DNA from: Streptomyces sp. CHD11
GTDB taxonomy: Bacteria; Actinomycetota; Actinomycetes; Streptomycetales; Streptomycetaceae
Assembly (NCBI RefSeq): GCF_018638295.1
Contig: NZ_JABTTS010000016.1
Location: 62,001-126,000 of the forward strand
Direction: 5' to 3'
Length of the DNA stretch: 64,000 nucleotides
A program made the translations under genes and the position numbers. Shown here in pieces: positions 53,790 through 61,594 of this stretch (within the stretch, counting starts at the first letter, position 1; each line of letters starts with the position of its first letter). The notes beneath the pieces were generated by a model, which saw nothing but the letters and a program-made list of their open reading frames with translations, did no database searches and was not told where the DNA came from.

Positions 53790-54320
53790 TCAGCCGTCGG
53801 TGGTGGCGGGGTCGACCGTGCGGACGCCGAAGTGGGCGGTGAGGGCGGTGCAGGCGCGGCAGGGGGCGGCGTAGCTGCCGTGGAGGGGGTCGCCGTCCTC
53901 GCGGATGTGGCGGGTGGTGAGTTTCGCCTGCTTGAGTGCTCTGCGTGCTTCGCCGTTGGTCATGGGCTTGCGGGCGGCGCGTTTGCTGCGGGCGGTGTCG
54001 GCGGTGGTGATGTGCCGGGAGATGAGGATGGTCTCGGCGCAGCGTCCGGTGAAGCGGTCGCGCTGGTCGCTGGTGAGAGTGTCGAGGAAGTCCTGGACGA
54101 GGGGGTGGAGGGCGGGGGGTGTGTCGCCGCGTGCGGGGGTGCCGGTGAGGGTGGTGCCGCGGAGGGAGAGGGCGGCGGCGATGGTGGGGAGGATGCCGTC
54201 GCGGCGGTGGTGGAGGGCGGGGGCGTGGGTGGTGTCGGTGGCGCTCCAGCCGACGCGGGGGTCGCCGGAGCGGGGGTCGCCGGATGGGCCGGTGTGTGTC
54301 CCCGTCTGTGTCACGTTCAT
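53790..54320 (-). CDS. YwqJ-like deaminase, candidate toxin
   Basis: A 176-residue protein with zinc-deaminase motifs: Cys94-Ala-Glu96 (TGRCAETILISRH) and P153-Cys-x-x-Cys157 (APCRACTALTAHFGV), the pattern of the YwqJ-like branch of bacterial toxin deaminases. A disordered Thr/Gly-rich N-terminus of about 35 residues has no signal peptide or export leader. The ATG at 54320 is well spaced from GGAGG; one at 54329 would be too close. It forms a two-gene unit with the SUKH-3 gene and is divergent from the WHH-SUKH gene. Confidence 0.7.
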   Translation of the reverse strand: MNVTQTGTHTGPSGDPRSGDPRVGWSATDTTHAPALHHRRDGILPTIAAALSLRGTTLTGTPARGDTPPALHPLVQDFLDTLTSDQRDRFTGRCAETILISRHITTADTARSKRAARKPMTNGEARRALKQAKLTTRHIREDGDPLHGSYAAPCRACTALTAHFGVRTVDPATTDG

Positions 54321-54671
54321 GATCGTCATCCCCTCCCGAGCATCCCCCCGGAGGTCACAGAGTGCCAAACGCGGTGGCTGATGTGGAAGCTGGGGCGTGG
54401 CGACACGCCCGGGTTTGGGCGGGCTGTCACCGGAGGGTGACGGTTGGTCACGGAAGCGGAGGGGCGGGTGGCCGGTGCCGGTGACCGGTGGGGGCGTACC
54501 GCATAGGCTGTCGGCACCGCGATTCACGCGGTGATCCGCGCGGTTGTCCGTGCGGGCGCCGTGGGGGTCGGGTCGGTAAGCAGTCGAGACGGACGTGACA
54601 GTCGCATACGTTCCGTAACCGCCCGAAGGGGGCGGAGCGGGTCGTACAGAATGCCGCAGGGGGCAACCGCC
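54321..54671. promoter_or_regulatory. Divergent control region of toxin/immunity island
   Basis: A roughly 350-base gap without a gene. It contains GTCACC-GGAG-GGTGAC (54426-54441), a promoter-like pair GTGACC (54481-54486) and TAGGCT (54504-54509) spaced 17 bases and pointing at the WHH-SUKH gene, and a perfect inverted repeat CACCGCG-ATTCA-CGCGGTG (54515-54533) just where transcription would start. Operator function is inferred from position. Confidence 0.5.
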
Positions 54672-55688
54672 ATGACGACAGGTCGGCTCGGGCTGGGGGC
54701 ACCTCCCGGCCGCCAGGCCGGGGGACAAGCCGCGCCGCCGAACGCGGCCTACGCGGGTCAGGTCGTGCACTTCCCGGATCCGGTGCGGGCGGCCCGTCAC
54801 CCGAGAGGGGTGCGGGTGGATGAGCATGGTTATCCGGTTTTCTCGCCCTATGCGCGTGCGGTGGTGGAGATCGCGGATCCGCCGGAGGGCTTCGGTGTCG
54901 ACGAGCTGCGTCTGACGGACTTCGTGTCGGCGAACGCGGCGTCGGCGGCGGATGGCCACGATCTGTGGGACACGGTTCCGGCGGTGGCGACGCCGCACGG
55001 CTGGACGTGGCATCACGTGGTGGGGTCGCGGCGGCTGGAGCTGGTGCCGGTCGAGGTGAAGGCGTTGCTGCGGCATCACGGCGGGGTCGCGACGGCGGCG
55101 GTGGATCACGGCAAGCGGGGGACGCGGCCGCTGCAGGAGACGCGTCCGGCGCATTTCGGGCTGCCGAAGTCGGGTGTGGCGGTGGCGGAGTCGCTGGTGC
55201 TGGGGGTCGAGGAGGATCTCGGGTACCGGTTGCCGGGTGCGTACCGGTCGTTCCTGAAGGCGGCGGGCGGTTGTGCGCCGGTGGGGACGGCGCTGGACGC
55301 GGAGCTGGGTCTGCTGGTGGATCAGCCGTTCTTCACGGTGCGGGACGAGGCGGCCGTCAACGACCTCGTCTATGTGAACAAGTGCCTGCGTGACCATCTG
55401 ACCAAGGACTACCTGTGCGTGGCTTTCGTGCAGGGTGGTCTGCTGGCGGTGAAGGTGCGGGGCGAGCGGCAGGGTTCGGTGTGGTTCTGCGCGTACGACG
55501 ATGTGCGGGACGTGGATCCGTCGGTGCCGCCGGCCGAGCGGGTGGAGCGGTTGTTGCTGCCGTGCGGTGAGGACTTCGATGTGTTCCTGTCCCGGCTCGC
55601 GGGGTCTCCGCCGGAGCTGGAGACGGTGGCGAATCTGATGGTGGACGGCGGGTTCGCGCGTGTCGTTCCGGTTTCGGCTGGGGAGTGA
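54672..55688 (+). CDS. Fused WHH-type HNH nuclease and SUKH-1 immunity protein
   Basis: A 338-residue protein with two parts. Residues about 45-155 match WHH toxins of the HNH/EndoVII group: a YPVFSPYARAVVEI strand, an aromatic/Asn helix (LTDFVSANAA), and the catalytic block W113-H114-H115 (HGWTWHH) with LVPVEV (124-129) and H135-H136-G-G. Residues about 165-305 are a SUKH-1 (SMI1/KNR4) domain (VLGVEEDLGYRLPGAYRSFLKAAGGC). The N-terminal 40 residues are disordered, without a signal. The ATG at 54672 gives MTTGRLGLGA; the upstream GTG lies in the inverted repeat. Nine bases separate it from the next gene. Some annotations would call it only SMI1/KNR4. Confidence 0.72.
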   Translation: MTTGRLGLGAPPGRQAGGQAAPPNAAYAGQVVHFPDPVRAARHPRGVRVDEHGYPVFSPYARAVVEIADPPEGFGVDELRLTDFVSANAASAADGHDLWDTVPAVATPHGWTWHHVVGSRRLELVPVEVKALLRHHGGVATAAVDHGKRGTRPLQETRPAHFGLPKSGVAVAESLVLGVEEDLGYRLPGAYRSFLKAAGGCAPVGTALDAELGLLVDQPFFTVRDEAAVNDLVYVNKCLRDHLTKDYLCVAFVQGGLLAVKVRGERQGSVWFCAYDDVRDVDPSVPPAERVERLLLPCGEDFDVFLSRLAGSPPELETVANLMVDGGFARVVPVSAGE

Positions 55689-55697
55689 GGCTCGGCG

Positions 55698-58304
55698 ATG
55701 GTGACGTTCGCGCAGGCGCAGGAGCGCGCTGAGGAGTGGGTCAACGGGGATGTGCCGTCGTACCAGCACCGTGCGGTGCGGGTACGGGAGTTCGATCTCG
55801 GATTCGTGGTGTGGGCGGAGGACCGTGCGGACGGGCCCCGTTCGGACGGTGGTGCGCAGCGGCTGGTGATCGCCCGGGACAGTGGTGAGGCGACGCTGTG
55901 GCCGGGGCTGCCGGTGGGCGAGGTGATCCGCCGGTACGAGGAGGAGTACGGACGTGACGCGTCGGAGCCGGCGCCGGCTCCGGCGCCCGCGGCGCGGGTG
56001 GACCTGAACCAGACGTCGTTCCTGCTGAGTCCGCCGGAATGGCTGCAGGAGGCGGCGGACCGGCTGGGGATCCCGGATCGCCGGGGGGAGGGCTCGGGCG
56101 CTGTCCCGGCCGCCGCCCCGGATCCGGGGGCGTCCGCTTCCGCTGCGGGCGCCGGTCCGCGGGACGCTCCGGTGCCGGGTGGGACCGGCGGGTCCGGCAG
56201 TGGGTCCGCGTGGCCGGCCGCCGGTGGGGACGCTGTCCCGGCGGCTGCCGGGGAGCCTGCCGATGCGACGCCGTGGGCCGGTACGGATACCAACGCCGAT
56301 GCCGGCGAGGACGGTTCCGTGCCGCTGCCGCAGACGGTGTTCGCGCCGCAGCTGAGCGAGCCGGGTGACGACACGCCGCCGCCTCCCGCGGTGACGGCGG
56401 AGGCGCACACGGCGCTGATGTCGGGTGGCAGTCAGCTGCCGCCGACGGCTGTCGCGCCGGCGATCCAGGATCCGGCGGCGCGGCAGGGGACACCGCCGCC
56501 CGCGCCGTACGGGTCTTCGCAGGGCGGCGCGCCGGGTACGCCTCCGCCGCCCGGTTCCGCGCCGCCCGGTTCCGCTCCGGGCGTGTCCGGTCCGGGTGTG
56601 CCGCCGCCGGCCAACGCCGGTGACATCGCCGACGTGGCGACCAGCAAGGCGACTCCGCCGCCGCGCCGTGCCGCCGGTTCGACGACACCGCCCCCTCCGG
56701 GTGCCCCGGGGACTCCGGGCGCGCGGCCGGGTACGCCCGCGCCGCCGTCGGGCGGCACGCCCGCCGCCGGTCCGGCGGGCGGGTACGTCCCGACGCAGTT
56801 GGTGTCGTCACTCGGCCCGGAGGGCCAGGGCGCCCCGACACCGCCTCCCGGTGCCCCGACGCCCCCGCCGCCCGGTGCTCCGACGCCGCCTCCCGGTACT
56901 CCGGCACCGCCGCCCGGGGGTGTCCACCATGCCGCGACGATGTTCGCCGATCCGGGAGGGTCGGGGCCGGGCGCTCCCGGCATGCCTCCGCCCCCGCCTC
57001 CGGGCGCTCCTGGGGCGCCCGGTGCTCCCCAGCCCCCCGGACCGCCCGGTGTTCCCGGTGCTCCGCAGCCGCCCGCCGCCCCCGGCGCTCCGGGGACGGC
57101 GGGAGGCGGGCGTGCTCCCGTGCACCACGCGGAGACGGTGCTGTCCGGGCCTCCGGTGGCCGGCCCCGGTACGCCCCCGCCGCCGGCTCCTCCCGGTGCG
57201 CCCGGTGTGCCCGGCGGCGTTCTCCCGATGCCGCCCGGTGCGGTGCCGCCCGGCACGCCTCCGCCCGGTGTCCCGGGTGGTCCGGGGCAGCCGCCGGCGT
57301 ACGGCTATCCGCCGGGGCCCCCCACCGGTCAGCCGACCGTCGGTCCCGGCTACCAGGCGGTGCTGCGTTACCGGGCGCAGGACGGCAGCGAGCAGCAGCT
57401 CATCCGGCGTTCGGCGCCGGGTACGCCGCATCCGGAGTGGCAGATCTTCCATGAACTGCGTGCCATGAACGTGCCGCCGGACCAGGTGCTGGAGCTGCAC
57501 ACCGAGCTGGAGTCGTGTGAGCTGCCGGGTGCCTACTGCGCGCGGATGATCCGGGAGCAGTGGCCGCAGGCGCGGATCACGTCGATCGCGCCGTACGGCA
57601 CGGATCACGCGAGCCGGCAGCAGGGTATGCGTCAACTGATCGCTCACCAAGGTGAGTTGCATCAGGTGGCGGACGGCCCGGCGCGTCCGGCGCCGGTGCG
57701 CGCGCCGGTTGTCCCGGTGCAGCCCGCGCCGCCGGTTCCGCCGGAGGCGGTGGCGCAGGAGCTCGCGGGGGCGTTCGGGCCGGGTGTGTTCCGGTTCGAG
57801 CAGGCGGCGGTGTCCCGGCAGGGTGTGCCGCCGGTCGTGGCGCACACGCTGGTGGCGGCGGGGCTGCCGATGGACATGGGCCCGTTCTTCTGGGCGCAGG
57901 CGCAGCCGGGCCGTCCGGTGCCGACGCTGGCGGAGCTGGCGGCGGAGCGGGGTGTGCCGGCGGCCGCCGACGCGGGCTCGTACCTGGTGATGGGCAGTGA
58001 CTTCGGCCGGGCGATCTGTGTGCAGTACGGCACGGCGAACATCGTGGCGGTGCCGGTGGAGGCCGGACCGGGCGGTGCGCCGGTTCCGCCGCAGTTCGTG
58101 AACACGGGTCTGCCGGAGTTCGCGCGGTGTCTGGCACTGCTGGGGCGGATGTGGCGACTGCGGTTCGGACTGAACCAGGAGCAGGCGGGCCGCTGGACGG
58201 TCGACTTCCAGGCGCAGCTGGCGGCGCTGGACCCGGCGGCGCTGGGTTCGCCGGAGAGCTGGTGGTCGGTGCTGCTGGAGCAGATGTGGGACGGGCTGTT
58301 GTGA
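55698..58304 (+). CDS. Imm35-like / Pro-rich / deaminase-like / SUKH-4-like fusion protein
   Basis: An 868-residue multidomain protein. Residues 1-85 resemble Imm35/YrhB immunity domains (FAQAQERAEEWVNG... FDLGFVVWAED... LVIARDSGEATLWPG). Residues 90-545 are a long Pro/Gly-rich low-complexity linker holding six threonine-centred motifs. Residues about 552-655 look like a zinc deaminase of the polymorphic-toxin type: His578-Pro-Glu580 (TPHPEWQIFHEL) and Cys607...Cys614 (ESCELPGAYCARMI). Residues about 690-868 resemble SUKH-4 (VFRFEQAAV, VVAHTLVAAGLP, FVNTGLPEFARCLALLGRMW). No signal peptide is visible. Deaminase activity is inferred from the zinc-ligand pattern only. Confidence 0.68.
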   Translation: MVTFAQAQERAEEWVNGDVPSYQHRAVRVREFDLGFVVWAEDRADGPRSDGGAQRLVIARDSGEATLWPGLPVGEVIRRYEEEYGRDASEPAPAPAPAARVDLNQTSFLLSPPEWLQEAADRLGIPDRRGEGSGAVPAAAPDPGASASAAGAGPRDAPVPGGTGGSGSGSAWPAAGGDAVPAAAGEPADATPWAGTDTNADAGEDGSVPLPQTVFAPQLSEPGDDTPPPPAVTAEAHTALMSGGSQLPPTAVAPAIQDPAARQGTPPPAPYGSSQGGAPGTPPPPGSAPPGSAPGVSGPGVPPPANAGDIADVATSKATPPPRRAAGSTTPPPPGAPGTPGARPGTPAPPSGGTPAAGPAGGYVPTQLVSSLGPEGQGAPTPPPGAPTPPPPGAPTPPPGTPAPPPGGVHHAATMFADPGGSGPGAPGMPPPPPPGAPGAPGAPQPPGPPGVPGAPQPPAAPGAPGTAGGGRAPVHHAETVLSGPPVAGPGTPPPPAPPGAPGVPGGVLPMPPGAVPPGTPPPGVPGGPGQPPAYGYPPGPPTGQPTVGPGYQAVLRYRAQDGSEQQLIRRSAPGTPHPEWQIFHELRAMNVPPDQVLELHTELESCELPGAYCARMIREQWPQARITSIAPYGTDHASRQQGMRQLIAHQGELHQVADGPARPAPVRAPVVPVQPAPPVPPEAVAQELAGAFGPGVFRFEQAAVSRQGVPPVVAHTLVAAGLPMDMGPFFWAQAQPGRPVPTLAELAAERGVPAAADAGSYLVMGSDFGRAICVQYGTANIVAVPVEAGPGGAPVPPQFVNTGLPEFARCLALLGRMWRLRFGLNQEQAGRWTVDFQAQLAALDPAALGSPESWWSVLLEQMWDGLL

Positions 58305-58336
58305 CCCGTTGACGCGGGGCGCCGTACGGCGCGCGG

Positions 58337-58372
58337 AGCCGGGCCCGGTCGTTTCGACGACCGGGCCCGGCT
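58337..58372 (+). terminator. 16-bp hairpin plus T-run, terminator of toxin/immunity operon
   Basis: AGCCGGGCCCGGTCGT (58337-58352) pairs exactly with 58357-58372 around a TTCG loop and is followed by TTTT. It is the clearest intrinsic terminator in the window and bounds the island. Confidence 0.92.
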
Positions 58373-58392
58373 TTTGCGTGCCCGCTCCACGC

Positions 58393-58424
58393 GGAGTGCC
58401 GGAGTGCCGGAGTGCCGGAGTGCC
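58393..58424. repeat. Four tandem copies of GGAGTGCC
   Basis: Four perfect 8-bp copies in the gap after the terminator and 138 bases before the coiled-coil gene. Slippage-prone; no known function. Confidence 0.85.
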
Positions 58425-58561
58425 GGGGGTGCGGGGGAGTGTCGCGGAGTGTCGCGTTATGAACACTTCCGTGTGATCCATCAAGATGTGCGCGATTCAT
58501 CCCATTTCGTGCTCGGTCGTCGTGCTGGGCTTCGTGTCCGTCGGTGAAGAGGGGTTCCAGG

Positions 58562-59446
58562 GTGAGCAGCGCATCGGTGTCGTCGCAGGGCTTCGAGGTC
58601 GTACGGGGTCGTGGCTACCGTCCTCTGCAGGTGATCGCGTACGTCGAGGCCCTTTCGAAGGACCGTGACGCCGCCTGGGAGCGGGCGGCGCGGCTGACCG
58701 TGCTGGCCAGGGAGATGGAGGAGGAACTGGAGCTGCTGCGGGTGCGGGTGGAGGCGCTGCCGCCGCAGACGTACGAGTCGCTGGGCCAGAGTGCGAAGCG
58801 GCTGTTCGAGCTGGCCGGGGAGGAGACGGCGGCGGTGCGGGACGGCGGCCGGCAGCAGGCCCAGGACCTCCTGGATCTGGCGCGGGAGGAGGCGGCGGGT
58901 GTGGAGGAGGCGGCGCGGGCGTACGCCGCCGCGGTGCGCGCGGAGGCCGAGGAGTACGCCGGTGAGCGGCTGGCCGCGGCCCGCGCGGAGGCCGACGGGA
59001 TCCGGGTCCAGGCCCGGCTGGAGGTGAAGGAGGAGCGCGGGCGGACCCTGGCGGCGCTGCGGGAGATGCGCGACCGTACCTCGCGGCTGCTGGCGGAGGG
59101 GGCCGGCGAGCAGGCGGAACGGCTGGACGCGGTCGCCCGGGAGGAGGCCGTACGGGTGGCCGCGCTGGATGCCCGGGAGGCGGAGGCGGAGGCGCGCGCG
59201 GAGCGGGCGCTCGCCGAGGCGCGGCAGGTGTTCGCCGGGGCGGAGGAGTCGGCGCGCCGCCGCGAGGAGGAGGCGCGGGAGCGGGCGGCGGAGGTGGTCG
59301 CCGAGGCGCGGGCGCGTGCGGCGGGCATCGAACGGGAGACCGAGCGGGTGCTGCGTGACCACGCCGACCGGCGGGAGGACGTGCAGACGCACATGGACCA
59401 CGTGTGCGCCAGCCTCAGCGCGCTGACGGGGCGGGTGGTGGAGTGA
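58562..59446 (+). CDS. Long coiled-coil protein (DivIVA-like start)
   Basis: A 294-residue protein. A short N-terminal segment (FEVVRGRGYRPLQVIAYVEALSKDRDAAWERAARL) resembles the DivIVA-type lead-in, followed by almost continuous Ala/Glu/Arg heptad coiled coil from about 40 to 275. Streptomyces proteins with this layout are often labelled cellulose-binding, but no carbohydrate-binding module is seen; a cytoskeletal or scaffold role is more likely. The GTG at 58562 follows GAGGGG. Its stop overlaps the next start. Confidence 0.72.
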   Translation: MSSASVSSQGFEVVRGRGYRPLQVIAYVEALSKDRDAAWERAARLTVLAREMEEELELLRVRVEALPPQTYESLGQSAKRLFELAGEETAAVRDGGRQQAQDLLDLAREEAAGVEEAARAYAAAVRAEAEEYAGERLAAARAEADGIRVQARLEVKEERGRTLAALREMRDRTSRLLAEGAGEQAERLDAVAREEAVRVAALDAREAEAEARAERALAEARQVFAGAEESARRREEEARERAAEVVAEARARAAGIERETERVLRDHADRREDVQTHMDHVCASLSALTGRVVE

Positions 59447-59709
59447 CCGCGTCCACGGTCCCTCCCGGGGGTGCCGGAGCCAGCGCCCTGTTCACCCTGC
59501 TGATGTTCCGGCCGCAGCCCCCCGGCTGGCTGTACATCGGGGACGCCGCCGTCGTCGTGGTGGAGGACGTCGTCGTGAGCGTGGTGGCCGACGCCCCGCC
59601 GGAGACGCTCCCGGCGGCACCGGGACCGCTGACCGTGTCCGCCCTGTACGACCGGGAGGAGAACCAGTTGTGGTGGGAGAGCCGATGGCCGGCGCGTCCG
59701 GCCCCCTGA
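59443..59709 (+). CDS. Small 88-residue hypothetical protein
   Basis: An 88-residue protein whose GTG overlaps the preceding stop (GTGA). It has a hydrophobic Val-rich middle (GDAAVVVVEDVVVSVVADAP), more like strands than a membrane helix, and a C-terminal aromatic patch (ENQLWWESRW). It overlaps the response regulator gene by 40 bases, and the tight three-gene packing argues it is real. No family recognised. Confidence 0.6.
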   Translation: MTASTVPPGGAGASALFTLLMFRPQPPGWLYIGDAAVVVVEDVVVSVVADAPPETLPAAPGPLTVSALYDREENQLWWESRWPARPAP

Positions 59710-60356
59710 GTGTCGCCGTCGTCGACGACCACCCCGTCGTCATCGAGGGCATCCAGGCCTGGCTGTCCGAGGAGCCGCGGATCACGGTGGTGCACACCGG
59801 CGACGCCGCGGAGGTGGGACCCGGTGTCGCGGACGTCCTCGTCCTCGACCTGAATCTGCACGGCCGCCTCGTCATCACCGACATCGCCACGCTGGCCGCG
59901 GCCGGTCAGCGGGTCATCGCCTTCTCGCAGATGACCGAGCAGCGGGTGGTGCTCGAGGCGCTGGAGGCGGGCGCCTGCGAGTTCGTCGCGAAGAACGAGG
60001 GACGGGCGCACCTGGTGAACGCGGTGCCGGCGGCGGCGGGCGACCAGCCGTACGTCACCCCCACGGCCGCCGGGGTCCTGGCCGGCGACCGCCGGGCGAG
60101 CCGGCCGAAGCTGTCCTCGCAGGAACGCACCGCGCTGCTGTGGTGGTTCCAGTCCATGTCGAAGGCGTCGGTCGCCCGGCGCACGGGTGTGTCGGTGCAC
60201 TCGGTGGACGTGTACATCCGCCGGGCGAGGGTCAAGTACGCGCAGGTCGGCAGGAGCGCGCCGACGAAGGCGGACATGCTGGCCCGGGCGATCGAGGACG
60301 GCCTGGTGACACCCGACGACATCACGGGCTACGAGTCGGCGGCGGCCGGGGGCTGA
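59670..60356 (+). CDS. LuxR-like response regulator
   Basis: A 228-residue response regulator with a complete receiver: acidic pair VVDDH (19-20), phospho-acceptor Asp60 (LVLDLNLHG) and Lys (CEFVAKNEG). The C-terminal DNA-binding domain departs from the LuxR consensus (SSQERTALLWWFQSMSKASVARRTGVSVHSVDVYIRRARVKYAQVG), with an unusual double Trp in the first helix. GTG 59670 or ATG 59685 are both possible. Third gene of the coiled-coil operon; no kinase adjacent. Confidence 0.85.
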   Translation: MVGEPMAGASGPLSVAVVDDHPVVIEGIQAWLSEEPRITVVHTGDAAEVGPGVADVLVLDLNLHGRLVITDIATLAAAGQRVIAFSQMTEQRVVLEALEAGACEFVAKNEGRAHLVNAVPAAAGDQPYVTPTAAGVLAGDRRASRPKLSSQERTALLWWFQSMSKASVARRTGVSVHSVDVYIRRARVKYAQVGRSAPTKADMLARAIEDGLVTPDDITGYESAAAGG

Positions 60357-60805
60357 GCGCGCCGTGCCGTCCGCGGGACGCACGGTCACGTATCCGCCAC
60401 GCACCGGTCCGCCGGCCCGGCCGGGGACTTGACCCTGACGCGACCGCAGGGTGGACCCTCGGATCGGTCCCCGGGAGGAGCCGACCCCGAGACGGACTCC
60501 GCACTTCGGCGGAGTGCCCCTAGGGGTACCTCCGTACTACGTCTCGGGGAGGGTTCGTACCGGCGGAGGATGAGAGGGGGCGGGACCCCTCCTTAACCTG
60601 GCTTTACGCCGTCGGGGGGTGGCGGAGCACAGCAACGGGGGTGGGGTTTTCCTCAGGAGAAGACTGCGCTGAGCACCAGGGCGCCCGACCCCCCTCCACC
60701 GCGAGACTGAGCACACCGAAGCACCACACATCCGGCGGCCGCCGGGAACGGCGGGCGACCGCCGGAGCACCGCATTCATTTGCTGACCTACATAGGAGAC
60801 TTACC
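60357..60805. other. 449-base intergenic leader before ABC transporter
   Basis: No convincing gene. Visible elements are a hairpin ACTCCGC-ACTTCG-GCGGAGT (60496-60515), a GTAC-CTCC-GTAC element (60526-60537) and an A/T-richer CCTTAACCTGGCTTTACG stretch near 60591. Promoter elements for the ABC operon presumably lie here. Confidence 0.6.
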
Positions 60806-61594
60806 GTGACAACGGCTGTGACCATTCCCAGGCACGGGGGCACTGGAGGGACTACGGCCGTTGCCGCGCGGGCGCGGCAGGTCGTGAAGGCGTACGGCTC
60901 CGGCGAGACCCGTGTCGTCGCGCTGGACCACGTCGACGTGGACATCGCCCGGGGCCGCTTCACCGCGATCATGGGCCCCTCGGGGTCCGGCAAGTCCACC
61001 CTGATGCACTGCCTCGCCGGTCTCGACACCGTGACGTCCGGGCAGATCTACCTGGACGAGACCGAGATCACCGGTCTGAAGGACAAGAAGCTCACGCGGC
61101 TGCGCCGGGACCGGATCGGGTTCATCTTCCAGGCGTTCAACCTGCTGCCGACGCTGAACGCGCTGGAGAACATCACGCTGCCGATGGACATCGCCGGCCG
61201 CAAGCCGGACCGGGCGTGGCTGGACCGGGTGGTGGAGACCGTCGGGCTCGCGGAGCGGCTGAAGCACCGGCCGACGCAGCTCTCCGGCGGCCAGCAGCAG
61301 CGGGTGGCCGTGGCGCGGGCCCTTGCCGCCCGGCCGGAGATCATCTTCGGTGACGAGCCGACCGGGAACCTCGACTCCCGCGCGGGCGCCGAAGTGCTCG
61401 GCTTCCTGCGCCGCTCGGTGGACGAGCTGGGCCAGACCATCGTCATGGTCACCCACGACCCCGTCGCCGCCTCCTACGCGGACCGGGTGCTGTATCTCGC
61501 CGACGGCCGCATCGTCGACGAGATGCAGCAGCCGACCGCCGAGCAGGTCCTGGACCGCATGAAGGACTTCGACGCCCGGGGGCGCACGTCATGA
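60806..61594 (+). CDS. ABC transporter ATP-binding protein (MacB/LolD type)
   Basis: A 262-residue ATPase: Walker A GPSGSGKST (about 60-68), Q-loop FIFQAFNLLPTL, signature LSGGQQQRVAVARAL, Walker B IIFGDEPTGNLDS and H-loop MVTHDP. The family couples ATP hydrolysis to an FtsX-type permease that extrudes lipoproteins or peptides or acts mechanically. An N-terminal tail of about 20 residues precedes the domain. The GTG at 60806 follows AGGAG. The stop overlaps the permease ATG. Confidence 0.94.
   Translation: MTTAVTIPRHGGTGGTTAVAARARQVVKAYGSGETRVVALDHVDVDIARGRFTAIMGPSGSGKSTLMHCLAGLDTVTSGQIYLDETEITGLKDKKLTRLRRDRIGFIFQAFNLLPTLNALENITLPMDIAGRKPDRAWLDRVVETVGLAERLKHRPTQLSGGQQQRVAVARALAARPEIIFGDEPTGNLDSRAGAEVLGFLRRSVDELGQTIVMVTHDPVAASYADRVLYLADGRIVDEMQQPTAEQVLDRMKDFDARGRTS

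Noticed and set aside
54330..56408. Long open frame on the minus strand upstream of the deaminase gene
   Set aside because: Arg/Pro/His-rich shadow of the WHH-SUKH and fusion genes on the plus strand; no ribosome site or domain content.
56400..57350. Repetitive G/C-rich DNA suggestive of a repeat array
   Set aside because: It is the proline-rich linker coding sequence, with codon-level PPPG repeats; there are no regular spacers and it is not CRISPR.
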